From the NCBI RefSeq assembly GCF_002899675.1, contig NZ_PKUU01000018.1, forward strand, positions 62,001 to 126,000: 64,000 nt of DNA, given 5' to 3'. The notes under the pieces are model-generated. The model searched no databases and was not told the origin of the DNA. It saw only the letters and a list, made by a program, of their open reading frames with translations. Source of the stretch: Clostridium sp. chh4-2. GTDB lineage: Bacteria; Bacillota; Clostridia; Lachnospirales; Lachnospiraceae. A program made the position numbers and the translations under genes. Positions 42,512 to 50,650 of this stretch are shown here, piece by piece (position 1 is the stretch's first letter; each line of letters opens with the position of its first letter).

Positions 42512-42822
42512 GCCGGAAAGAAGGGGATGCCCAGGCAGGTGGGGAAAGTATTGAGTCAAATGGGATCGTATGGAACCCCTTAGATGTACTTAGATCCGCA
42601 AGAACTAAAAGAGACAGGTAGAAACTGAATTCCGAATCAGTTTCTAAGCGCTCTTTGAGCGATACGCCCACTTGAGCAGCAAAGTCATCAAGAGTTTACT
42701 GCGAATGGGCGCGCCCTGTCTCTTTTAGTTCTTGCGGGTCTTAGTACATCTTAGGGGCGAATCCCGAATCCCATTTGGCTCAATACTTTCCCCGCCTGCC
42801 TGGGCATCCCCTTCTTTCCGGC
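42512..42822. repeat. Long intergenic inverted repeat (about 310 bp hairpin)
   Basis: The left arm 42512-42618 (GCCGGAAAGAAGGGGATGCC through AGAACTAAAAGAGACAGG) is closely complementary to 42715-42822. The apical part (42619-42714) folds into its own hairpins, for example TAGAAACTGA / TCAGTTTCTA and CGCCCA / TGGGCG. No coding potential is evident. It lies between convergent GRE1 and PucR3. It has the same overall design as the hairpin at 19360-19654 but an unrelated sequence. Confidence 0.75.
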
Positions 42823-42861
42823 GTACCCCTCCCCGCTAACTAAAGAAAGATTTTCATCAAT

Positions 42862-44442
42862 TCAAAGGCGTATGGTCATATGCATGTACTCCTCATAATA
42901 ACGCATAACCAGACAAGACATAATCATACGCTGCTGCGTATATCCGTCCTCCAACGGTATTTCCGCAATTTCATTAATCTTATTCAGCTTATTCAACACA
43001 GTATTTCTATGCATATACATGATCTGTGCAGTGCGGTTTAAACTGCAGCCGCAGAGAAGATAAAAGAACAGCACATCCCTTAAATTCGTTTTATGACTGG
43101 CGTCATAGCGGCATATTTTGATGATGGAGGGATGGATCAGGTAGATCAAATCATTGTGGTGATGATCCTCCATATACTGTTTGGCGCACAGATCCACGAT
43201 ATAGTACATGCTGTAATCTTCATAGGAAAAGATACGCTCCGGCAGAGTTTCCCTGCGCAGGGACTGACCCAGGCGGATTGTGGCGGATGCGATCAGATAC
43301 ATGGTGCGGATGCGGATTCGGTGGCGGGAGGCATTGCTGATGCCTGCATATGCGTGGTAACGTTCTAAAAGTTTGTCCAGCTTCTCATAGTCGAAATCCA
43401 TGGACTTTTGAGGACGGCCTTCCTGGGTATGGAGGACAACGATATCATTTTGATATACAGCCATATTGGTGTGGGGGAAGATTTCCTCTAACTGCTGCAT
43501 GATGTATCCATATGGAGGGTCAGGCAGTTGAACGGAATCAAAATGAATCAGCACAACGCAGCAGAACGCTTTTAACTGGTTCGGCAGAAAACGGATTCTA
43601 TTCTGGATTTCCACGGCCACTTCCAATTTTTCCTCCACGATATCCTTTATAAATGCAGCGCAGAGGGCGTCCTGATTTAAGGTTGTCTGCTGGTCGTTGA
43701 GCAGAAAATTGGTGATCGTGTCCGAAAGGTCGATGAGAAGGTGCTTTAAATCAATCCCCTTTGCCTGTGAATTGGAGGCGAGGAGGACGGTGGCCAGCAC
43801 ATAAGAGTCGTGTTTGATTTCATAAAGATGATAGCGCAAGTCACCCTGAACCATCAGCTTATAAAAGCCGTCCTGTTCCTTTAACGAAAAATGGTCTGAC
43901 AGTTGGAGAGAGCTTTCAAAGGACAGATAACCGGTTTCCATCAGCTCTTTGCTTAACGGTTCCTCAAAATAAAGAGTCGGGCTTCCGGCAATCATTTTAT
44001 ATCCGGAATTGAGGATGAAAATCTGTGAGCGGATCATTTCAGAAGCCATGGTAAGAATCTGGGGAAGGGACTGGCCGCTGCATAAAGCGCCCTTTAGGGA
44101 ATCCGTCCAATGGCGGTAGTTTTGTATAATGATATTAATCCGGTTATAGATGTCGATGAGGTCTAATGTGGAAACAATCAGATTGTGGCATCCGCCGGAC
44201 GGAAGAGCCGTGTGATTTACATCTTCGGCCGACAGGAACATGGTCACGGGAACGGTTGGAGCACATGATTTTAAAAGCTTCAGCCCGTCGGAATAATTTC
44301 CCACATAGAGATAGTTATCCAGCAGCTTTTTTTGATTTTTCAGCAAAATAATTCCCTGAACTTCAGTTAAATTCTGAAACCCAATCTGTTTTTCTAATAT
44401 TGTCTTATCCAATGTCTGAAGAATATATGTAATGTCCAACAT
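42862..44442 (-). CDS. PucR/CdaR-type transcriptional regulator (PucR3)
   Basis: A 526-residue paralogue of PucR1. It has an N-terminal NYLYVGNYSDGLKLL region, a SQIFILNSGYKMIAGSP sensor segment and a C-terminal helix-turn-helix TAQIMYMHRNTVLNKLNKINEIAEIPL. It is divergent from the GRE2-PrpD-permease operon, with TGTGCA sites in the 327-base gap, and is the natural candidate for its regulator. GAGAGAGG precedes the ATG by 7 bases. The 3' side faces the long hairpin at 42512-42822. Confidence 0.88.
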   Translation of the reverse strand: MLDITYILQTLDKTILEKQIGFQNLTEVQGIILLKNQKKLLDNYLYVGNYSDGLKLLKSCAPTVPVTMFLSAEDVNHTALPSGGCHNLIVSTLDLIDIYNRINIIIQNYRHWTDSLKGALCSGQSLPQILTMASEMIRSQIFILNSGYKMIAGSPTLYFEEPLSKELMETGYLSFESSLQLSDHFSLKEQDGFYKLMVQGDLRYHLYEIKHDSYVLATVLLASNSQAKGIDLKHLLIDLSDTITNFLLNDQQTTLNQDALCAAFIKDIVEEKLEVAVEIQNRIRFLPNQLKAFCCVVLIHFDSVQLPDPPYGYIMQQLEEIFPHTNMAVYQNDIVVLHTQEGRPQKSMDFDYEKLDKLLERYHAYAGISNASRHRIRIRTMYLIASATIRLGQSLRRETLPERIFSYEDYSMYYIVDLCAKQYMEDHHHNDLIYLIHPSIIKICRYDASHKTNLRDVLFFYLLCGCSLNRTAQIMYMHRNTVLNKLNKINEIAEIPLEDGYTQQRMIMSCLVMRYYEEYMHMTIRL

Positions 44443-44630
44443 GTCAAAACCTCTCTCTCTTAATCCATAAGATACCTATAGTTTACAAAAGAAAGGAAAA
44501 TTAAGCAAGAAAAAAGAACTCAACCCGATCCTGCAAACTGCCGGAATCTGAACACACGGCAGATGCCGCCTGGGCTATGAGCGTCCACAGAGATATTCCC
44601 CTGCTGTCATCATAAGAGAAATGGAATCCG

Positions 44631-44666
44631 TGCACAAAATTAAAAAAAACGGATGTGCATTGTGCA
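44631..44666. promoter_or_regulatory. Cluster of TGTGCA/TGCACA sites upstream of GRE2
   Basis: TGCACA (44631-44636), TGTGCA (44654-44659) and TGTGCA (44661-44666) lie within 36 bases, about 30 bases upstream of the candidate -35 box. The last two form a near-palindrome ATGTGCA-TTG-TGCATA that resembles the perfect palindrome at 25049-25065 upstream of the dehydratase operon. Confidence 0.5.
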
Positions 44667-44694
44667 TAGATTATTGTCGATGAATGTGAATTCA

Positions 44695-44723
44695 TTGTTG
44701 ATGTTTACCCGAAATGATATGAT
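44695..44723 (+). promoter_or_regulatory. Candidate promoter of the GRE2 operon
   Basis: TTGTTG (44695-44700) and TATGAT (44718-44723) are 17 bases apart, followed by the ribosome binding site GGAGG (44759-44763) and ATG (44770). A small inverted repeat, ATGAAT / ATTCAT (44680-44695), abuts the -35 box. Confidence 0.55.
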
Positions 44724-44769
44724 AAATAAAAAATTAACAAGTAATCACGACCCAGAATGGAGGAATTGT

Positions 44770-47169
44770 ATGAATGAACGCGTAAAACGTATGAAAGAAA
44801 GCTTAAAGGTCAGCAAGTATCCATTATGTGTGGAATTGTTCCGCCTAGCCAACGAATCATTAGAGCAGACGGCCGGAGAGCCGATGCTGATCCGCAGATC
44901 CAAACTGCACGCACATATTTTGGATAACATAACAATTTTTATCGAGGATGACGATCTGCTCTGCGGTTCAGGAGCCAGCAAACCGTTTGGTCTGGAGATG
45001 CAGTACGAATATGGAGTATGGACAAAAGATGAGGTGGAATCCTTAAAAAGCGAAATCTATACCATCACCCCGGAAGACGAAGAAGAGCTGTACCGCTTAA
45101 ATGAACGATTTTCCGGAAACAGTTTAAACAGCAACCTGGTTGAGACCATGGGAAAGAGCCTGGGAGAAAATGAACGGCTCTGGCCGTTTATGAAATCAGG
45201 ATGTATCCTTCCTCCATGGAAAGATAAATCAGGAGGTTCAGGCGGCGGATTCGCCATGTCCGGATACGGCCTCGGACCTGGTTTTTCCCTGGTAGCCGTA
45301 GACTTTTCCCGGATTTTGAAAGATGGGGCAAAGGGCATCATCGAAGAGGCAAAACAGTGCCTGAAAGATTTGAGATATGATTCCGCGGATTCCTTGGAAA
45401 AACGCTATTACTGGGAGGGAGTGATCCTGGTATTTGAAGCGTGGGTGCGCTTTGCAAACCGGTATGCGGACCTGGCCGAAAAGATGGCGGCAGAGGAAAC
45501 GGACGAAAAGAGAAAAGCAGAACTGCTTGAGATGGCGAGGATCTGCCGCAAAGTGCCTTATGAGCCGGCGGAAACCTTCCGTGAAGCGATGCAGGCGTTC
45601 TGGTTCAGCTTCCTGATGGTATGCCCGTCCCCGACTTCTACAGGAGGACGTTTTGACCAATTCATGTATCCTTATTATAAAAAGGATATGGACGAGGGAA
45701 AAATCAATAAGGAAGAGGTTTTGGAGATTCTGGAAATCATGCGCTGTAAGGTGATGAAGATCAACCGCGTATCAGGAAAAGCCAACCGGGCGAAAAATGC
45801 CGGAATGGCAAAATGGTATAACTGGACCATCGGAGGAGTTAAGGCAGACGGAACGGATGCCACCAATGAACTGAGCTATCTGCTTCTGGACGCGGCTTTG
45901 GATACCCACCTTCCTCATCACACCTTGACCGTCCGGGTGCACGAAAACAGTCCTACAGAGTTCCTGGTGAAGGCTCTTGAGGTGGTAAAAAGCGGCCTCG
46001 GTCTTCCCGCATTTATCGGAGATAACAGCTACATTAAATTCTTTACCAACGGTGGTCTTCCGGTTGAGGCGGCCAGAGATTATTGCGCAACCGGATGCGT
46101 GGACGGCAACGTGCAGGCGGTGACCCGTACTCAGGTGGCGGTTTTCTTCATCATTCCACAGGCCATGGACATCTGCCTGCATGACGGATACTGCCGATTT
46201 ACAAAAGAGATGGTAGGAACGAAGACCGGCGATGTAACAAAGATGGAAACCTTTGAGGAATTTAAAGAAGCTGTGTTTAAACAGGTTGCCTACCTGATGG
46301 AAATGGCGAATGAAAGGATCAACGTGGAGCTGATCGCAGAACGCGAGCTGTTCCCTGATGTTTTCCGCTCCGCCCTTATGAAAGACGGAGTAAAAGCCGG
46401 AAAGGATATGTTCAACCGGACCTTTGAGTTTGAAAACGGAGCGGTTCTTGGCGCCGTAGGCGGAGTTAATACAGGCAATGCGCTGGCAGCCATTAAAAAA
46501 TTGATTTACGAAGAGAAAAAATACACCATGGCTCAGCTTTTGGCGGCATTGGATGCCGACTGGGTTGGATATGAAGAGATGCAGAAAGATTTTAAAAATG
46601 CTCCTAAATACGGCAATAACGAAGATTATGTGGATTCCCTTGTTGCTGAAGTATATGAAAATCATGCGAAAACCTGTCTGAGCCTTCCATGCGCTTACGG
46701 CGGAACTCTTCAGCCGAATGCTATTTCCATATCGGCTCATCAGCCGGGAGGAGCTGTTACAGGAGCGACTGCGGACGGACGAAGAGGCGGAGAGATATTG
46801 GCGGACGCATCCCTTTCACCGGATCACGGCCAGGATATTCACGGGCCGTTAGCAGTATTCCAAAGCGCGATGAAAGTAAATCAGGATCTTTATCAGGGAA
46901 CCCTTATGAACATGAAGTTCCATCCAAGTGCCATGAAAAATGAAGAGGATCTGGAGAAACTGGCAGGCGTAATCAAGACATATCTGACACACGGCGGAAA
47001 ACACGTTCAGTTCAATATTGTGGATAAAGAAGAGATGGAAGACGCAAAGGTTAACCCGGACGATCACTCGGAGCTCATTGTTCGCGTGGCCGGATACAGC
47101 GCTTACTTTACAAGGCTTCCTGAATCCATTCAGAACGAAGTGATTGACCGTATGGGACACAGCTGGTAA
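44770..47169 (+). CDS. Glycyl-radical enzyme 2 (pyruvate formate-lyase family)
   Basis: A 799-residue glycyl-radical enzyme, paralogous to GRE1. The radical motif is IVRVAGYSAYF (Gly775), and the thiyl cysteine is Cys443 in YCATGCVDGNVQ, followed by Asp445; an additional Cys439 precedes it. The usual eliminase motif would be Gly-Cys-Val-Glu, so the catalytic base position is Asp in both paralogues. The ATG at 44770 is chosen because GGAGG lies six bases upstream and because it makes the N-terminus (MNERVKRMKESL) match GRE1; the upstream in-frame ATG at 44653 falls inside the operator sites. It is followed by a PrpD-like gene and an anion permease on the same strand. The activase is not in the window. 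Its substrate is probably a carboxylate brought in by the permease. Confidence 0.88.
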   Translation: MNERVKRMKESLKVSKYPLCVELFRLANESLEQTAGEPMLIRRSKLHAHILDNITIFIEDDDLLCGSGASKPFGLEMQYEYGVWTKDEVESLKSEIYTITPEDEEELYRLNERFSGNSLNSNLVETMGKSLGENERLWPFMKSGCILPPWKDKSGGSGGGFAMSGYGLGPGFSLVAVDFSRILKDGAKGIIEEAKQCLKDLRYDSADSLEKRYYWEGVILVFEAWVRFANRYADLAEKMAAEETDEKRKAELLEMARICRKVPYEPAETFREAMQAFWFSFLMVCPSPTSTGGRFDQFMYPYYKKDMDEGKINKEEVLEILEIMRCKVMKINRVSGKANRAKNAGMAKWYNWTIGGVKADGTDATNELSYLLLDAALDTHLPHHTLTVRVHENSPTEFLVKALEVVKSGLGLPAFIGDNSYIKFFTNGGLPVEAARDYCATGCVDGNVQAVTRTQVAVFFIIPQAMDICLHDGYCRFTKEMVGTKTGDVTKMETFEEFKEAVFKQVAYLMEMANERINVELIAERELFPDVFRSALMKDGVKAGKDMFNRTFEFENGAVLGAVGGVNTGNALAAIKKLIYEEKKYTMAQLLAALDADWVGYEEMQKDFKNAPKYGNNEDYVDSLVAEVYENHAKTCLSLPCAYGGTLQPNAISISAHQPGGAVTGATADGRRGGEILADASLSPDHGQDIHGPLAVFQSAMKVNQDLYQGTLMNMKFHPSAMKNEEDLEKLAGVIKTYLTHGGKHVQFNIVDKEEMEDAKVNPDDHSELIVRVAGYSAYFTRLPESIQNEVIDRMGHSW

Positions 47170-47207
47170 GGTGATGTGCCGTTTCTGACGGCGGAATGGA
47201 GGTTTAC

Positions 47208-48584
47208 ATGGGAATCAGCTATGAACTTGCCAAATTTATAGCGGAAACAGAGTTTGAAGATATTCCTTCTTACGTAATAGAAACCCAGAAAAAATCAATT
47301 TTAGATGCGGTTGGAATCACATTTGGGGCGGCAACGTTAGGGGACGGCTGCCGGGAGTTTGTGGATCTGGCCGTGGAAAACAGCTGCGAAGGCAGGCAGG
47401 AAGCGGCGGTAATCGGTTTTGATAAACGGCTTCCTGCCGGGTGGGCGGCATTTGCCAATGCGGCGATGGCTCATTCTCTGGACTTTGGCGACACCCAGAT
47501 GGACGCCGTGGTTCACTCCAACGCATCCACATTTCCTGCCGCATTAGCCGTGGCGGAAAAGCTGGGAGATGTGGACGGAAAGCGGCTTTTGACCGCACTG
47601 GTGCTGGGCAGCGAGACCGCCTGCCGGATATCTCTTGGGGCAAATGAAGACCTGGAAAAGTACGGTTACTATATGCCTACAATCTATACGTCGTTTGGAG
47701 CCACCGCAGCCGTCTGCAAGCTGCTCAGGCTGACTCCAAAGCAGATTGTGGACGCCTTCAGCTTTAATCTTTGCCAGACTACCTGCAGTTCGGAGCTGAT
47801 GAATAACTCGAAGACCGTGATGCGGTCGGTTCGGGAAGCATTTTCAGCCAGAAATGCGGTGCTGAGCGGACAGATTGCGGCTAAGGGATTGAACGGATTT
47901 GAAGAACCCTTAGAGGGAAAACTTGGATTTTATCATGCGTATGCAAGGGATAACTGTAATCTGGACCGGGTTGTGGAAGGCTTGGGAAAGACCTATTATG
48001 CCGGAAACCTGTATTTTAAATTATGGCCCAGCTGTGCGGGAATCCATCCGGCCATCACGGCGGTCAGGGAGCTTTCAAAAGAGCACGGGATTAATCCGGA
48101 AGAGGTCACCCGGATTCATGTGATAACATCTCAGCGAAACAAGATGCTGGTGGAACCGGAGGAAATCAGAAAGGCTCCGACCACATCCATTATAGGAAAA
48201 TTCAGCATTCCATATACGGCGTCTGTAGCCCTTATAAAAGGCGATGTGACCCTGGACGATTTCCTGCCGGATGCATTTCAGGATAAAGAAGTGTTAAAGC
48301 TGGCATCAAAGTTTACATATGAAGCCAATGAAAATTGGGGAAAAGCCGAAGGGATGAACACGGATGTGACCATTTACACAGACCGGGGACAATTCCATTA
48401 CTTCTATACGGAAACCGGAAAAGCCCAAAAAGAGACATCATTTGACGAACTTAAACTAAAACTGAAATCCTGTGCCCGCCATGCGTTGATTCCCAAATCA
48501 GAGGAGGAACTGAACCGGATCATCGATACCGTATGCGGCATGGAAGAAATAAGCAGTATAAAAGAATTTACATCGTTATTGTGA
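47208..48584 (+). CDS. MmgE/PrpD family protein
   Basis: A 458-residue protein of the MmgE/PrpD fold. KKSILDAVGITFGAATLGDGC and FANAAMAHSLDFGDTQMDAVVHSNASTFPAALAVAE are the hallmark N-terminal regions, and the lid domain begins near LWPSCAGIHPAITAVRELS. Characterised relatives include 2-methylcitrate dehydratase, cis-aconitate decarboxylase and iminodisuccinate epimerase, all acting on small polycarboxylates. There are no prpB or prpC genes, so the methylcitrate cycle is unlikely. It sits 38 bases after GRE2 and 42 bases before a permease, so it probably acts on the substrate or product of the radical enzyme. ATG 47208 is chosen for GGAGG at 47198-47202; an ATG at 47196 overlaps that site. 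Confidence 0.87.
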   Translation: MGISYELAKFIAETEFEDIPSYVIETQKKSILDAVGITFGAATLGDGCREFVDLAVENSCEGRQEAAVIGFDKRLPAGWAAFANAAMAHSLDFGDTQMDAVVHSNASTFPAALAVAEKLGDVDGKRLLTALVLGSETACRISLGANEDLEKYGYYMPTIYTSFGATAAVCKLLRLTPKQIVDAFSFNLCQTTCSSELMNNSKTVMRSVREAFSARNAVLSGQIAAKGLNGFEEPLEGKLGFYHAYARDNCNLDRVVEGLGKTYYAGNLYFKLWPSCAGIHPAITAVRELSKEHGINPEEVTRIHVITSQRNKMLVEPEEIRKAPTTSIIGKFSIPYTASVALIKGDVTLDDFLPDAFQDKEVLKLASKFTYEANENWGKAEGMNTDVTIYTDRGQFHYFYTETGKAQKETSFDELKLKLKSCARHALIPKSEEELNRIIDTVCGMEEISSIKEFTSLL

Positions 48585-48626
48585 CATTAGAGACTGCGTC
48601 TAAAGGCGCAAAGGGGGATAATTTTT

Positions 48627-49922
48627 ATGGCATTGACAATTTCTTTACTCGCTATTGTAGTTGCGATTATTTTAGGCTGGAAATTTAAAATTAATGCAGG
48701 TATCATTGCAATGGGGTTTGCGTTTTTGATTGAAGTGCTGTTGGTGGATGGAGGCAAGGTGTCCACCGTAATCGGTTACTGGCCCACCAGCATCGTGTTT
48801 TATCTGCTTGCGATCGCATTATTCTTTAATTATGCAACAGGCAACGGAACTATGGATCTGCTTGCGAAAAACCTGCTTTATGGCTTAAACGGCAATGCAA
48901 AACTGATTCCATGGGTGATTTCAATCGTTTGTGCGATCGTTGCATTTTTAGGTGCAGGAGCTTCCACACCTGCAATCATCGGACCTCTGGCGTTCTCAAT
49001 CGGCTTAAACGCCAGAATACATCCGATTCTGATTGCGATCAGCGTAGCCTGTGCCACCACAATTGGCGGCGATAACCCTATTAACGGTTTCGGAGGCGTG
49101 GTTTCCAACGGCCTGATCCAGAAAACCGCTTATATGGAAAGCGCCAATCAGATCAGCTATTATGTTTGGTTTAATTCCTGCTTTAAACAGATTCTCGTTA
49201 TTGCAGTCTGCTATTTGATTTTTAAAGGATATAAAGCGAAGAGAGTAGAAGTGAGTAAACCGGAAAAGTTTAACGACGTACAGAAAAAACAGCTGTGGCT
49301 TCTTCTCATTGCGCTGGCTGCCATGGTAATTCCGGCAATTCTCAACGCATGGATTAAAAACCCATTTATCTCACGCCTTGCAGCATTGACACAGCCTCAG
49401 TCTGTTATGGTATTTGCAGCGATTATATCCGTGTTCCTGAAATTAGGCGATGAAAAAGATGTTATCAGAAAGATACCGATGAACACCATCGTTCTGATTG
49501 CTGGTATGTATATGCTGTTAAGCGTGGCAAAAGAGTCCGGCATGACAGACGCCATTGCCAATATCATGAGCAACAATATTCCTAAGGCACTGGTTCCGGC
49601 CGCATTAGTTGGATTTGCGGCGTTCTTGAGCTTCTTCTCCAGCGGCACAGGAGTTGTATGTCCGCTGTTATATCCGATGGTAGAAGGTCTTGCCACCAAT
49701 TTGGGACTGAACCCGGTTATGCTGTTCTCCTGTATTTTCGTAGGAGCCATGAGTTCTTCCGTATCTCCGTTCTCCACAGGCGGAGCGATGACCATCGCCG
49801 GATGCCCGGACCCGAAGGTAAAAGAACAGCTTTCTAACTGGATGATTCCGGTAGCCGTCATTATACCGATTATGTGTGCGGTTATAGCGTCGATCGGGTT
49901 GTTTGGATTTTTCCATATTTAA
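48627..49922 (+). CDS. Anion permease, ion-transporter superfamily (GRE2 operon)
   Basis: A 431-residue membrane protein with about 11-12 hydrophobic segments. NYATGNGTMDLLAKN, FLGAGASTPAIIGPLAFSIGL and TTIGGDNPINGFGGVVSNGL in the first half, and SFFSSGTGVVCPLLYPMVEG and SSVSPFSTGGAMTIAG in the second, are re-entrant-loop motifs of SLC13/MatC-like dicarboxylate carriers. A close paralogue lies at 62630, facing PucR4. As the last gene of the GRE2 operon it probably imports the substrate, most simply a di- or tricarboxylate. A strong hairpin terminator follows. Confidence 0.82.
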   Translation: MALTISLLAIVVAIILGWKFKINAGIIAMGFAFLIEVLLVDGGKVSTVIGYWPTSIVFYLLAIALFFNYATGNGTMDLLAKNLLYGLNGNAKLIPWVISIVCAIVAFLGAGASTPAIIGPLAFSIGLNARIHPILIAISVACATTIGGDNPINGFGGVVSNGLIQKTAYMESANQISYYVWFNSCFKQILVIAVCYLIFKGYKAKRVEVSKPEKFNDVQKKQLWLLLIALAAMVIPAILNAWIKNPFISRLAALTQPQSVMVFAAIISVFLKLGDEKDVIRKIPMNTIVLIAGMYMLLSVAKESGMTDAIANIMSNNIPKALVPAALVGFAAFLSFFSSGTGVVCPLLYPMVEGLATNLGLNPVMLFSCIFVGAMSSSVSPFSTGGAMTIAGCPDPKVKEQLSNWMIPVAVIIPIMCAVIASIGLFGFFHI

Positions 49923-49940
49923 ATGAGTTTTAATCGAAAT

Positions 49941-49994
49941 ACTTAAAAGAGGAGTGAAACGGCTGATCCGTTTCACTCCTCTTTTAAGTGTTTT
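49941..49994. terminator. Strong bidirectional terminator
   Basis: Perfect 22-base arms (49941-49962 with 49968-49989) around a five-base loop. The arms include AAAAGAGGAGTGAAACGG and its complement. TTTT follows within a few bases on the plus strand, and the arm ends are A/T-rich for the minus strand. It separates the convergent permease and TetR genes. Confidence 0.85.
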
Positions 49995-50043
49995 GACGGT
50001 TGTGAAGAAGTGTATAGCTATAGGCCCGTTTCACCGGAAACAA

Positions 50044-50646
50044 TTAATTTTCCTCATTCTGTGGTTTTAAAATGTAATAGTACAGATAGGGTGTCAGCAT
50101 GGTCTGTATGGCATTGTTAAGGTCATAGCTTCCTGAAGAAAGGCACCAGTCAATGATTACGCCGCGGACATAGGTGAACAGCTGTTGGACGATTTTGACA
50201 GGTTCCGTTTCGGTGCGGAACAGCCCTTTTTCCTGCGCTTCTTTAATCTTATTCTCCAAACGGATATGGGTGGGGCGGGTGGTTTCGTTTTGGGAGCCGG
50301 AACCGCGTTCAGGTGTTACACGCATGAAGATATCCGTACCCAATTGGAGATTCACTTCTGAATAAATCTCAAAGTAAGTCCTGATATATTCTTCTGTTTC
50401 TTCCGGGAGTTTTGCTTTTTGTAAAAGTTCTTCGAAAAGCGGTTCTCCTATTTTCTTGGATTCTTCAATTACCGCGTCTTTGGACGGAAAATAATAATAA
50501 AATAACCCGGTGGCAACTCCGCAGGCTTCGCAGATCATCTGGATTGTAACTTTCGAATAACCCTTTTCACTGAAAAGCAGAAGAGCAGTGCGCCTCAGGC
50601 TTTCACGGGTTACCTCTGATTTGTTGTAAGTGCTTTTTCTTGGCAT
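50044..50646 (-). CDS. TetR-family transcriptional regulator
   Basis: A 200-residue regulator. The N-terminal helix-turn-helix is RESLRRTALLLFSEKGYSKVTIQMICEACGVATGLFYYYFPSKDAVIEE, and the rest is the all-helical ligand and dimer domain. The start at 50646 (MPRKSTYNKSEV) has GAGGTG just upstream, four bases after the CapA-like stop codon, so the two genes form an operon. The operon faces the dipeptide importer operon, and a perfect 42-bp palindrome between them is a candidate operator. It probably represses one or both divergent units and senses a ligand related to them. Confidence 0.9.
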   Translation of the reverse strand: MPRKSTYNKSEVTRESLRRTALLLFSEKGYSKVTIQMICEACGVATGLFYYYFPSKDAVIEESKKIGEPLFEELLQKAKLPEETEEYIRTYFEIYSEVNLQLGTDIFMRVTPERGSGSQNETTRPTHIRLENKIKEAQEKGLFRTETEPVKIVQQLFTYVRGVIIDWCLSSGSYDLNNAIQTMLTPYLYYYILKPQNEEN

Positions 50647-50650
50647 ATTT

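Noticed and set aside
44653-44769. N-terminal extension of GRE2 from an ATG at 44653
   Set aside because: It has no ribosome binding site, overlaps the operator and promoter region, and the paralogue GRE1 lacks such an extension.
47208-48584. 2-methylcitrate dehydratase of the methylcitrate cycle
   Set aside because: No methylcitrate synthase or lyase genes are near, and the gene belongs to a glycyl-radical enzyme operon. The family also has other activities.
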